Source: Molossus alvarezi
Lineage: Eukaryota; Chordata; Mammalia; Chiroptera; Molossidae
Direction of reading: 5' to 3'
Assembly: GCA_037176705.1 (NCBI GenBank)
Contig: CM073889.1
Span: 103,309,890-103,373,889, forward strand
DNA length: 64,000 nt
In this document: piece after piece, positions 25,700-37,357 of the stretch
Layout: the number at the start of each line of letters is the position of its first letter
Position numbering within the stretch: position 1 is the first letter of the stretch
Notes under the pieces: generated by a model
Seen by the model: only the letters and a program-made list of their open reading frames with translations
The model's database searches: none
What the model was told of the DNA's origin: nothing
Made by a program: the position numbers and the translations under genes

Positions 25700-25865
25700 T
25701 TAAAATTTATCCATTTAATCCCAAGCCCTCATTTTTCCAAAGAATGAGCAGGGACCCTGAGGAATGAACTAATTTTCCCGACGTCCAGCAGGGAGGAGGT
25801 GGCACAAACGAGGCTTAACTTTCGAGGCCCAACTCCAGAGTTTTCCCACTGGGTCTTGACGTAAC
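25700..25865 (-). mobile_element. MIR fragment
   Basis: Reversed, degenerate: ccctgaggaatgaactaatt, then a gaggcccaactccagag tRNA-like segment. Confidence 0.5.
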
Positions 25866-25924
25866 TCTCGAGGTTACTGGCACTTATGCCGGGGACACAG
25901 AGGCAGGACATACTGAAGCTCCAT

Positions 25925-26110
25925 TTAGCACAGAAGTGCTCAAACTGGGCACTATTGACCTATTGGGCCAGATGAGTCTTTGTTGTGGGGCTGGCCTGTG
26001 CTGTGTAGAATGCTTTTGGTAGCACCCCTGGCCTCTGCCCACTTCGTGTCTTCAGACATTGCAGAATGTCCTCTAGCGGAGAAATTGCATGTATTTGAGA
26101 ATCACTGCAT
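25925..26110 (-). mobile_element. MER20 (hAT-type DNA transposon)
   Basis: Blocks ctattgggccagatgagtct, ttgttgtggggctgg, cccctggcctctgcccac and ttgagaatcactg follow MER20 order in reverse. Confidence 0.8.
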
Positions 26111-26937
26111 TAGATCTGGAAGATGAAGAAAGACGCTGCCGGGAACACGTATGCAGAACGACCCAGCTGCAAGCAGGCATGACTCCCCACAGAGGGACCC
26201 TCTGGGCTGATCCGAGGCACACATCTCACTCCTGTTGTGTGCACATGGAACCGTCTTTCCGGAAGTCTCTGAAACAGAGGGGTCGCACTGTAGACTAAGT
26301 GTGTGAGCAACATATTTATGACATAACTACTCATCAGAATAATGCAGAATGTCCCAAACGGTGTTTGAATTTTAGGTTTTGAATATTTAAAACTGATATA
26401 AGATTAGTTATCTGCAGCCCGCTGTTATTAGAGGCCATGTGAGTGGAAATCTCTGCGCCTTCAGAATCAAGAAAAAATAGAATTATTCTTCATGTGTACA
26501 TGCTGAGACGTTACTAACTCCAGTTCAGGGGATTCTCATAGCTCAGCCCCTACCTTGATCTGAGCCTCCCTCTCCCCTTCATCCTGTCCCTGCCCCCATC
26601 ATATGTGGGAAACTCTTGTTTACAGCTCATTTTGAATTCTTAGAAGGAATATCTGGTAGAGATTACAAACTCAATTTATGGAATATAACTATCAAAAAGG
26701 TGATAATTTTTATCAAATATTCTGTTGCTTATATACTCCCATGTCTACCACAACCTTAGATTTCTTATTAACACTATAATATAATTTGTATATAGCACAT
26801 TTTAGCTTACAAAACCTCTTCACATATGTCACTGTAATATTTTTCTTATAGCCATAGTTAAGGGAAACTCCATTCATAGAGGTTAAGTAATTATTTCAGA
26901 TAACCCATCAATAACAAAAAGACCATCACTCCAACGA
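26111..26937. other. Intergenic, no gene seen
   Basis: No repeat or coding sequence recognised. Confidence 0.5.
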
Positions 26938-27473
26938 CAGTAGCTCCTCACCCCTCTTATCTGTGGTTTCACCCCCATGGTTCCAGGTAACTGCAGTCGT
27001 GGTGGTCCAAATATATTAAGTAGAAAATCCCAAAAATAAACAATTGATAAGTTTAAAATTTTGTGCCATCCTGTGTCGTGTGAAGCAGTCTCGTACTGTC
27101 TTGTTTGGTCCCACCTGGGACATGGATCATCCCTTTTCCCAGCGTATCCATGCTGTATATGCTTCCTGCCTGTAGCCAAGTCATTATCAGACCTACCGCC
27201 ACCACGTGCTTGTGTTCAAGTAACCCTTACTTCACTTAATAAGGCCCCAAAGCCATTCACATGAGTTTATGACAGTGTATAGTTGTCATTGTTCTATTTC
27301 ATTATTTGTTATTGTTGTCAATCTGTTACTGTGGCCATTTGTAAGTTAGGCTTTACTGTCAGTATACAGATATAGGAAAAACATAACATATTAGGGTTCA
27401 GTACCATCTGTGGTTTCGGGCATCCACTGTGGGTCTTGGAACGTACCCCCCCCCCCATGGGTAAGAGGACCAC
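26938..27473 (+). mobile_element. Tigger-type (MER2/Tigger1-like) DNA transposon
   Basis: Left end cagtagctcctcacccctct, then ttatctgtggtttc, gtgttcaagtaacccttact and aaggccccaaagcc; right end catccactgtgggtcttgga followed by a C run. This is a deletion derivative without usable transposase. Confidence 0.85.
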
Positions 27474-27859
27474 ATCCTCTTAAGCAAGATCCACGTACTT
27501 CCACGTTACATTTTCTTTAACAATAATCACAGTTGGTTTATTTCCACTCTGTTGCCATTGTTTAGAATATTTGGGAACTACTTTTGCAGACTCCCTTAGT
27601 GCCGGTGCCGCCCGGGAGCTACATCAAGGGAGCAGGAACCACCCCTGTCTCAAGGCATTTACTCATCTGGGTGGGAGAGTCCAGGTCAGTTTCAGACATC
27701 ATCTGGCTCTACTGTCTCAGAACTCATTTAGGATAGATTTACCAATTTAGGTGTTTTTGACCAACCAGTAAACCAGTCCTTATTAAGTCTCCATTTTGGC
27801 CTACTTATAAAAGATCATGTATGATTGCAAACCAGAAACATACTAGAATTGAAATGAGC

Positions 27860-28075
27860 TCTGAGGATGATGTAATTCAGCAATTCCAAATATCAGTCAG
27901 TGGCCCAGTATTAGGGTTTCTGCATAAAATTTCGTACGAAGCTCTATAAAAGTGAAGATGCCCAGTGTCACCCCATGGAGATAGTGACTCAGTACCTGTT
28001 GGACAAGCTCATGAATTTGTATTTTTAACAAACATCCCCAGTGACTGTGATGGGCAACTGATGTGGTCATCTCTC
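27860..28075 (+). mobile_element. MER5A-like hAT element
   Basis: Degenerate match: gtcagtggcccagta, agtgactcagtacctg, atgaatttgtatttttaaca and tgactgtgatggg in MER5A order. Confidence 0.55.
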
Positions 28076-29189
28076 TCATTTCATGAATGACCTTGACCAG
28101 GATCCGAAGTGGGCTAAATCCCAAATCTACAGACCCCCAGGCCAGTTTCCCTTCTTCTACCTTAGCCTGCTTTTCCTTCAAGGAAGTCATTTACCCGTCA
28201 GCGCGGCACTGTAACATCTGGTTGGTCAGTGTGCCTGCACCTCTCCCGCCACAAGAGTTGAAATCAGTTAACAAAAACTTACAGGTATGATCTGCCCCAG
28301 ACCCTGAGGTCGAGTCTTTCCAAGCCAGGGGCTCTGCATCCAGTTAGTTCAACATTTTACTCTTTTGTTTGAACCAATTTGATATGTCAAACTCTAAAAA
28401 CAATTGAATGGTTATTACACTATAATTGAGGGTCTTTTTTCTTCTCTATTTCTGCTCATATTTCTAATGTTTTTTGTTTTTCTTTTAATCTTATCTACCT
28501 TGACACAATATTAATGCCTGATGGCTATAAGAAACAATTAGAAACCGATTCAGAACACACATAGTGATACACTGTATGTGTGTGTCTGATACTGAAGGTA
28601 GTCATCATGGAGCAGCATCTTTCCCTTCCTACACTGCAAACCCATGGCTAACAGGAGTGTGACGATCCATTCAGTCTTGTGCCCTGCATTCTACTTTGCC
28701 CCATGCCTTACACGCAGTGAAAGCTCATAATGTATTTTTGGATGAAGGTACCAGATTAGGAAGTACATCTCAGCTCTCATTAAAGCAGATGTGTCCTGAG
28801 CCATCAGCATGACAGACGCGTGGGCAGAGTCTGGGGGGCATCTCTCGGCCAAGAGGCTGTCCCTGCAGGGAGGACAGCTTGGCTCACGTGGCTCTTTGAA
28901 ATAATTTCACATCTTGGAATTTCATGCACTTTTCAAACGATCACGAATATGGCTGGTAATGCTAATGCTGCTATTTGTAGCCTTTCCCCATCTGGCAGGA
29001 AAATGTCATATTGTCCTGGAAAATCCTAGAGCCTTGAAAAATTGGGGCTCTGTTTTTCCAACAGTGTCCTCACTAGCTCTCAACACAGTGAAATATTAGA
29101 AAAACAACAACAAGCAGCAAACCATCCAACCGACCCTGAGATGACTTTTTAGGAGGAGGATGGAGCTTTTACTGTAAAATATGGGGTGT
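28076..29189. other. Intergenic, no gene seen
   Basis: No repeat or coding sequence recognised. Confidence 0.5.
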
Positions 29190-29560
29190 TTCTTTCCCCT
29201 GTGCCTTTGCAGGTGCCAGTCTCTGTGCTGGAACGTTCTGCCCTTGCACTTGCGTCTGCATCTCACTTTTCACCCCTCTCTCTCTCTCTCCTTTTCTTTG
29301 TTCATTTTTATGCATGATTTAGGGGCTGCCTAACTTCCTTTTTTAGGGCAGTCTTCTCTGACCTACATGGAGTCCAGAGAGAACATCCTTCTTTTATGCC
29401 CCCTCAGTACATGACACGTCCCATCTCATAGTCACACTGAATTGCACTTGTCTACTGGACATTTGCTTCCCCCGTCAAACACTAAGCTCTAAGGGCCTAG
29501 GCCATGTTTAAGCTGTTCATAATCATACCCCAAAATGTCAGGCATGCCCAAAGCCGATAA
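29190..29560 (+). mobile_element. L2 3' region
   Basis: cctttgcaggtgccagtctc, gaacgttctgcccttgca, gcagtcttctctgacctac, ctaagctctaagggcctagg follow L2 order; a CT run lies inside at 29277-29292. Confidence 0.8.
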
Positions 29561-30253
29561 GATTGTTCTCCTAAGAAAGTTATCTCTTACCTTGTGTTTG
29601 AAGATATTAAGGAGCACTTCCTCTATTACTTTATTATGAATAATGGAGCACCTTTCAAAAAAATCATATTAGTCTGAGCTTATCTCAATCAATAGCAGTT
29701 TTGTAGGTTTAAACAATTCAGTAACATAATTAGCTTTTTAAAAAAAAGGCGTTAGTAATTGTTCCTGAGGATATGGCCTCAAAACTGTAAGTATTGGAGG
29801 TAATCTTAAGCTTTTTAATGATCATTTTACAGAAGCAATACTGAAAGTGGTTATGTTTTGAAGACACCATTTGTACAGCTATAGAATGAATGGAGAAATA
29901 AATTGCTCCAATGCTGTGGGAATGGCCACTTGTGGTTTGGGATATCCATCTACAGACTCAAAACGGCTACATCTCTACTTAACAGGGTAAGAACATAATG
30001 TGCTCTGAAAATAGTCGTAAACGTGATCGAGAGACAGCTCCTGTGAGTACACAGATGCTGATGTTAAGGATGTATGCGACTATTATACAATTCCTAAAAT
30101 GTGAGCGTGCAAAAGAATTTTTCTAAATGACTGTATTATTTATCCTTTATGTCACTTAGAATATGCATGTGAGTCCGTATTAACAAATTACACATTATAA
30201 AGAGAATTTAACTATTTTATCAACAAATGTTATTTTTATGTTTACATTAGCTA
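29561..30253. other. Intergenic, no gene seen
   Basis: AT-rich, no recognisable feature. Confidence 0.5.
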
Positions 30254-30269
30254 AAAACATGTCATGGGG

Positions 30270-30517
30270 CCCTGGCCAGTTTGGCTCAGTGGTTAGAGCG
30301 TCGGCCTGCGGTCCAGAGAGACCTGGGTTCGGTTCCCGCTAACTGCACGTAACTCGGTTGCAGTTTGTCCCCAGCCCTGGTTGGGTTGTGCGGTGGCAAC
30401 CACTCGATGTGTCCCTTTCACGTTGATGTTTCTCTCTCTCTCTCTTCCTCTCTCTCCCTCCCACTCTATCTGAACAAAAAATGAAAAAAATGACCTCAGG
30501 TGAGGATAAAAAAAACC
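30270..30517 (+). mobile_element. VES SINE with 16-bp target duplication
   Basis: Head ccctggccagtttggctcag, B box ggttcggttcc, CT tract, gacctcaggtgaggat segment and A tail. Exact repeat aaaacatgtcatgggg at 30254-30269 and 30518-30533. Confidence 0.95.
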
Positions 30518-30533
30518 AAAACATGTCATGGGG

Positions 30534-31904
30534 ATTTTGTTATTAATATGAAACATGGCATTATTTATGGAAATATCTTTATTTGGAGGAAACATCCAGG
30601 TTTGTTGTTGATTCAGTGAGCACTATACTGACTGATACAGGAGAGAGGACTGTAACATTTGTCTTTTGACTGTGCTCTTTAGACTGGCTAACTCACAATC
30701 TCTCTGACTCCTCAGAAGACCCAAACCATGAGGTAGCCAGAGCCCTGGCAGTTGTAAAGGCTAGCCTCATCCTAGGCATGTCCTACCCCTGCCCTCATCA
30801 CCCATGCACATGGGAACACGGGCCACTTTCCCTGGTCACTCTTGACTTCATTGGTTGCGAGAAGAACCAAACCAGATTGAATATACAAAGAAGAAGTGAT
30901 AGTTTTAGTAAGTGAAAAATCTAGGGATATGACCACTTTCTGCCTCCACTTTACCAGGGCTCTGAAGATGTTACCAGGACTCTTTCTCTTAGCTGTGTTC
31001 TCCCTCCATATGTGGCCCATCCCCAGGCAAACTCTCCCCCCAGGCCTGAAATCCTCTAAGCTCAGATCCAGTGGGAACACAGCCCTGCTCTGTCCAGTAC
31101 AGTCTCTGTGCACGTTCTCTCTTCTGGGTGGATCTTAGTCACATTGCCAACACATCGCCGTGGCTGGGGAGCACATCCAGAGAACAGCTTCAGGTGAGGA
31201 TGAGGAAGGTTTGGTTCTTCACAGAGAGATGGATGGTCAGCAGTCTGAAGAAGGAAAAGTGGATTTATGCAGCCAAAACAACAGATAGCCGCTCCATTTT
31301 TATGAGTTCCCAGTTTGAACAGTAGTCCATGTTAATTGTATATCATTCAGCACAATGAAAAGAAGAAAAAGCATCATAGCCTCATCCCTCAGGGAGATCT
31401 ATAAATAACATTTGTCATGCTTCATGCTAATTTTTTCTACTTGTGTAATTTTTATACAATGGCAATCAGATATAGTTATAGATTCTGTTTCTACTTACAT
31501 TAAATGATAAAAATTGTACCATAGCGGGGATAACCTGTCATAAACAACTTTGATGGCTACATGAAAAACATGCATTTTATGCAACCATTTCTATTTCTCT
31601 TGTGTGGACCCACCCACCTGCACTTGCTCTCTGAAGTTGATTTCTGTCTTCCTGTCCTCTGTCCAATCTTTGGTGATGAGCTTGGCGTCCACCTATTTGC
31701 TGGGACTGTGCTGCGGCTCAGTCCAGCTGCTCAGTCTTCATGCCAGGACACAACCTCAGCACAGAATGCTGCGCGAGGACTGTTCTTTCTGACTTGGACT
31801 GTTCCCGGTATATCTGCCGTCTGCTGACTGAAAGATGGCTGGGCCCCTGGATCCACAATCAGCAGACCCTCTCCTTCCACAGGTGCTGTGTGCAATGGCA
31901 ATGT
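30534..31904. other. Intergenic, no gene seen
   Basis: Several overlapping short frames on both strands (30770-31140, 31560-32018), none with a recognisable domain. Confidence 0.45.
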
Positions 31905-32740
31905 GTTGATGTCTTTAGAAAGTACACACTGAGCACCTGTATGTGCCAGTCATTATGCTACTGCTGGGAATATAATGACCTATATCTTCATCTTGCTCAC
32001 AGTCAGTGTGAAAGATAGACATTAATCAACATTAACTATGAAATCACCATGGCAGTAAAGTGCAGTGAAGGAGAGGGACTTGGGGATGAGTGGTTATAGT
32101 AGGGGCATCTGATCTTCTCAGTTATGGTTTTTCTGAGAAAGTAATGATTAAATTGAGATCTGAGGGATGAGAGAGCAGTAACTAGCAGAGTGATTGGTGG
32201 AGAAAATAATTCAAGAATACAAACGCATCTCCTGATTTCTTGACTGTCTGACTTAAACTTGTATTCCTTCTCTGGAACCTTCTGTAAGAATGGTAGCCAG
32301 GGAAGGCTTTCCTGAGAAATTGATGTTTGAGCAAAGACCTAAAGAGGTTTGAGAGCAATACAGATATATAGGAAGGAATGTCCCAGAGAGAGGCCATTTG
32401 TGCAAAGACCTTGAGGTGGGAGGGCACCCATGTGTCCAGGAACAGCAAGAAGCCTATGGCTAGAGCAGCGGACAAGGTGAAGAGGCATCTTGGAGGCAAG
32501 GTCATACAATGAAGGAGAGGAATATACAGGTCCTTTGGGTCTTTGTAGTCATTAGCGGCATTGTAAGGAATTTGAGTTTTGAGTAAGATGAAATTGAATT
32601 GGAGATGAGTCACATGTAGAATCATGAAAAGCTTTGAACAGTGACTTATATCTGACTTACATTGAAAAGAAACAGTCTGGCTGTACTGGGAAGAGATTGT
32701 GTAGAATAAAAGCTGGAAGCACAGCGATGCTCAGAGAATA
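31905..32740 (-). mobile_element. Ancient L2-like repeat
   Basis: Blocks tgagcacctgtatgtgccag, gggaaggctttcctgagaaa, gcaaagaccttgaggtggg and ctttgtagtcattagc follow a widespread old mammalian repeat, in part the reverse of L2. The 147-codon minus frame within it is accidental. Confidence 0.5.
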
Positions 32741-32754
32741 TTTGTGTCTCTTTT

Positions 32755-32880
32755 CCACAGAAGAAGTGGAGGCTCCGAGATTTTAACCTGACGAAAGTAA
32801 TTGAATGTCTAGAGTTGACTGGAACTGAAGTCGACCTGGTCCTTAAGTCTTGCTCTTTCTACTGTGCTATAACTAAGTGT
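32755..32880 (-). mobile_element. MIR-like fragment
   Basis: aagtggaggctccgagattttaacc-type block and a degenerate tctagagttgactggaactg end. Confidence 0.45.
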
Positions 32881-32882
32881 AT

Positions 32883-32893
32883 GGGGGGGGGGG
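32883..32893. repeat. Poly-G run
   Basis: Eleven consecutive G after an AT, just before the tandem duplication. Confidence 0.9.
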
Positions 32894-32900
32894 CACATTA

Positions 32901-32970
32901 ATTAGAAAAGTAGATCATACAATCCTGGACATTTAATTAGAAAAGTAGATCATACAATCCTGGACATTTA
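32901..32970. repeat. Perfect 35-bp tandem duplication
   Basis: The unit attagaaaagtagatcata...attta occurs at 32901-32935 and again at 32936-32970 with no difference. Confidence 0.95.
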
Positions 32971-34589
32971 GATATGTTTTTCCCTTAAAATGTGATAGTG
33001 TCCTGATTTGAAATATTCGTTTCTGTTGCATCATTTGTAAGGCCTATGCCTTAGTTCATTGTGCAGATGTATGGCCTTCAGATAATTCATCTCCTGCTGT
33101 TATTTTCTTTTTAATTGTAAACCTAAGAAAATATTTGTATCAGGAATTTTTTTCATCCTTTTTAGGAAGGAGGCCAAATATCTCAAGGAAAACATTCCAA
33201 ATAAACTTGTTTCCTGCTGCTGAGCAGTTGATCTTTCATCTGTGAAACATCAGTTTAATGTTGCATTGGCCTTTTGTTTTAAAATACTTAAAACAATGTC
33301 TTTAAAAAAACCCACATTTTTATAGTCTGAGAAATAAGCATGAAACTACCAAAACTACTAATGAATCAGATTTGGAAATGCCGTCAATATGTTCGTGATG
33401 AAAGACAGTATTGTGTGTAGCAGTTGACGTGCCTATAGATTCATATGTTAAAGAAGAAACAAAACCAGTGGGCAAGTGTTCATCCTTCACCCTCTGGAAC
33501 ATTGGGGCTTCATGTTTTCATTGAGATGATGACGATGACGATTTCATAATGTTCTCCATTGTCCTTTCTCTTAGAGTAGCTTAGGAGTGTAATTTCTCCC
33601 CTGTTTTCTTACTTATTACTTTTCCCGGCCAGTGCGGAGCTCAGCCTTTTGTTGTTGGGTTTTAAGGTTCCCCTTGCCTGCATTACCATTGTGACTCAAA
33701 AAAGAGAGAGAGAGAGAGAACTTTTCCCGGTTTTGTTTCTTTTTTCGTAAGAATTCTCAGTGATGTGGACTTGAGCGAGCCCACATTATATAAGAAAAAC
33801 AAAACAAAACAAGAAACAAAAGAACCCATCACAGGCTTTCTGCTGGGACAAGGCCAGCAGTTGGGCCTTCTGCAATATTGCACATGGTGGAGCCAGAGAC
33901 AGGAAATCATTCAATTAAACCTCTCATTCACCACTGTAGCCACAGTGGGGCTGTTTCTGCAGCAGTCTTACTAGCCTCAGAAGGAGAATAGAGTTGTACC
34001 AAAGTATCAATTTTCAAGAGTATTCAACTGCAAAAATGGTACTTTTCTACTTATAAAAGAACTTGCGTTTGCTGTGTTCTGAGATAGAAAGAAAGCTCCT
34101 TTACCATTTGGAAAATCAATAAGGCTTTTTCCTTCATTGCCATGGGTTCTTCTAGAAGAAAATGACTCGTGTTCCTGAAGATAACTGTAAAAGGCGATTA
34201 TTGAGATGGAGCCAGCTCTGCCCTCCCTGTGGGCATCTGGAGGCTGGCACTGTTGGTTGAAAGAACATGAGGAACATCCATTCCCGTTTCTAATGCTCAG
34301 ACATTGTAGCATGTCAAGCAGTCTGCAGTAGAGCATTGTGAGCCAACATCTCCCAGAGCCCAGGGTAATTTCCCACACCATTTTCAGAACGCATTCAGGG
34401 CGCTCTCCTGGAGTTCTGTGGCTGGCATTGTACAAAAATACAAGAGATAACTAAAGAGACAGCCCATACCCCAGGAAGGATTGCTCTCCGCAGAGAAGAG
34501 ATGGTACTTCTCTGAGGAGCTAGTTCTTAAGGGGGCGTACTTCTGTGGACTGAGTTGGGGGCAGCACACACAGCATGAGGGGGTCTCGG
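32971..34589. other. Intergenic, no gene seen
   Basis: Includes a short (GA)n at 33700-33719 and an AAACA-rich stretch at 33793-33825. No recognisable gene. Confidence 0.5.
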
Positions 34590-34750
34590 TACCCATGAAG
34601 TTAGGCCGACTCGAGTTTGTGCTCTTGACTTACTATGTGGCAACTTAACCTCGCCTGGTTTCAGTGTCTGCGAATGGGAAGAAGAGTACTTCACGAGGCC
34701 CTTGTGCGGATCAAACAAGATTACGTATGTAAGGCGGCACATTATAGACA
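34590..34750 (+). mobile_element. MIR
   Basis: tcgagtttgtgctcttgact, tggcaacttaacctcgcctg, gtttcagtgtctgcgaatgg and ggatcaaacaagattacgta match MIR order. Confidence 0.7.
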
Positions 34751-34871
34751 TAAATGGGGGCTGTGTGCTCCTCTTCTGTGAAATTCGCCTCTTCCCAGAG
34801 TGGTGACCATAGAAAGCCATTTGCTTGGTTTGTCTGTTCAGCTTATTTGGACCACTAGTAATTGTTTCCAA

Positions 34872-35084
34872 TGAAAAAAAATTGTTTTTTCTTTATTGCT
34901 TTTTATAGAGAGAGGAAAGGAAAGGGAGAGAGAGATAGAAACATCCATGAGAGAGAAAGAACATTTATTGGCCGCCTCCTGCATGCCCCCCACTGGGGAT
35001 TTGGCCCACAACCTGGGCATGTGTCCTGAAGAAATCAAACCGGTGACCTCTTGGTGCTCAACCACTGAGCCACACCAGCCGGGC
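34872..35084 (-). mobile_element. VES SINE with short target duplication
   Basis: Reversed SINE ending gagccacaccagccgggc. Direct repeat tgtttccaa at 34863-34871 and 35085-35093. Confidence 0.92.
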
Positions 35085-35094
35085 TGTTTCCAAA

Positions 35095-35262
35095 CTTTTA
35101 AATATATATTAAATAGTATATTGTTTATTATAATCTATGATGTTAATATAAAATTAATACATAATGTTAATACAACCTAAAATATATATTTAAATACATA
35201 TTAATGTATATATTATATATTAAATATATATGTATGTGCATATATATATATTTATTGGATCT
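35095..35262. repeat. AT-rich low-complexity run
   Basis: TATA/TTAATA runs without a longer repeat unit. Confidence 0.8.
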
Positions 35263-35689
35263 TTATACTAACTTTAATTCTAAACTCAATGGGAGATATC
35301 TACATTTCTAGGATTATAACAGGAAGACAAGATAATTTAAAAATAAAGAGGGAGGACATGGAATTTGGGATTAAAGTCTCTAAAGAGGTAAGCCCAGGGT
35401 GTGACGTCAGGTGCAGAGCAGAGCGGCGCTCACCAGCCCAGCTGGGGTAGGCCGTTGCATTCTAGGGGCTATAACATGATGGGACTTTTCAGTGGGGGCA
35501 TCGCACAGTCTTCTTCTATCAAGTTTCAAGTCATTAGAATGTTCTTTTTCCCCCCACACTCAGTGGAAGTCAAATTCCTTCTTTCCAATTATTTATTTAC
35601 AGAATTGGGAGGATTTTTGGGGGGTGGAGGTGGATGAGTTAGTAAATGCAGTCTTTTACAAGTAATCTTGTTTATTTTTTAGATTAACT
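35263..35689. other. Intergenic, no gene seen
   Basis: No recognisable feature; a short GC-richer stretch lies at 35400-35470. Confidence 0.5.
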
Positions 35690-36290
35690 TTGTTGTTTCA
35701 TCCTGCTGAGATCTTTTGAATTTGTCCACAAATACATTAGTTATTCTTTCTAGTTTCATGTCAGCAGCGAATCTGTTAAGCATGTTACTATCTCTATCCC
35801 AGGTATCAGTGAAAACACCTTTGCTATGGGGGCAAAGGGAAACAGAGCCCTATGGTAAGTCACAGAAAAGTTTTCAAAGTGGGCATTGAATGGCATTGAC
35901 CAGTCCAACACCACAGCAATAGTTACTATGGATTTACCACATTGTATCATTTAGTTCATATTATAACTTAGGTATTTAGAACAATATCATGAGTACTTTG
36001 TAAGATGCCACACTAAAATCCACATATGATTTACTTGTAATATTTTGCAGCTGCTGCTTCAGTTTGTACTAATTTCTTCTAAGTGAACCCATGCTGGCTC
36101 CCAGTGATTTACACCTTTTTCTAAGTATTTATAAATCATGTATTTAATCATTAATTTTCATATTCTGCCTGGAACTGATTTCAAGTTCACTTGCCTGTAG
36201 TTAGAAATGTGTTGTCCTTCCATTTTTTATATAAATCAAGGAAACTTGCGTATTTTTAGGGATAAATGCCTCTCCTATTCTTTAAACATT
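35690..36290 (-). mobile_element. CR1/L3-type LINE fragment (reverse-transcriptase region)
   Basis: Read on the minus strand, 36153-36202 gives NYRQVNLKSVPGRI then a stop. This fits the CR1-clade RT motif around RPVSLTS(V/I)PGK. Nearby on the plus strand, gtgaacccatgctggctccc and cactaaaatccacat match the reverse complement of conserved CR1/L3 RT segments. Frames are otherwise broken. Confidence 0.65.
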
Positions 36291-36934
36291 AAAAAAAATT
36301 GATTCAGCCATCTTTTTGGAACTAATTTTTGCATTTTGGAAAATATTTGAAGTCAGAAACATTGGGTATTTTTAAAGCATAAGCCTCTAGGACTTTCTCA
36401 TGATTGGAGGTTTTCCTCCTCCTATCCCCTACTCAGATAACCCCTTCCAATCAGGCACTGGGCCATAAAAGATATCCGTCTTCTTTGTCTAGATTGGACT
36501 CTGCTTGAAACCAAGAACACTTTTTTTGTCCTTCCTTTTACTGGAAAAGTTTTGTTGACTAATCATAATAACAAAGTCCTTCCTTTATTGTTGTATCATC
36601 ACAGACCCGAAGTTAGACTTCTGATGGCCTCTGTCATTCAAAAACTCAGGTATAAACCTGGAACTAGATAAAAGCCATAAATGTCATTGTAGGAAAGTGT
36701 ACTTAATGAAGATCAACTTTGTTTTCAGTTGGTTTATTTAGGATCCTATAATGTTGTAAAAGGCAAATACCCTCCTTAACCTGGATGAAATAAGCAAATA
36801 ACTAGTTGACTCCTGTAACTGAGAAACCCAAAGGCAGGGCTGGCTTCAAGCAAAGTGACTTATTCCATTGTCACCAAGAACTTAGTTTCTTTCCTTCTGT
36901 TCACTATAATTCTACAGTCTCAGTTTAATTCTCA
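36291..36934. other. Intergenic, no gene seen
   Basis: No recognisable feature. Confidence 0.5.
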
Positions 36935-37357
36935 TGTTCTATATTGTTTTCTATTGCTGATTCGACAAGTCACCACAAAGTTAGTGTCTTAAAACAACAC
37001 AGATTGATTACCTTACAGCTCTAGATGTCAGAATTCTGAAAATGGGTCTTAGACTGCCACAGTCAAGGTGTCCAGAGGGCTGTGCTCCTTCCGGAGGCCC
37101 TGGGGGAGAATCTGCTTCTTGCCTTTTCCAGTGTCTAGAGACGGCCTGCGTCCCTCACCCTGTAGACCCCTTGAACTAGGGCGTCACACCTCCTCCTCTG
37201 ACTCTGACTCTCTGGTGTCCCTTCCCAGGATAGTGTCTTCATCTTAAACCTTTAACTTGATCACATCAAAGTCTCTTTTGCCATTAAAAATAACATTCAC
37301 AGGTTCCAGGGATTAGCCTGTGGACATCTTTGGAGGGCCATGATTTTCCCTACTACA
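36935..37357 (-). mobile_element. MaLR (MLT1-like) LTR, 3' copy in element orientation
   Basis: Read in reverse this is an ERVL-MaLR LTR: on the plus strand gtcttaaaacaacacagatt, tccttccggaggccctggg and gattagcctgtggacatctt. The ends fit TG...CA. It pairs with the LTR at 38709-39185. Confidence 0.8.

Noticed and set aside
32182..32625. 147-codon minus-strand open frame
   Set aside because: It falls in an ancient interspersed repeat and matches no known protein.
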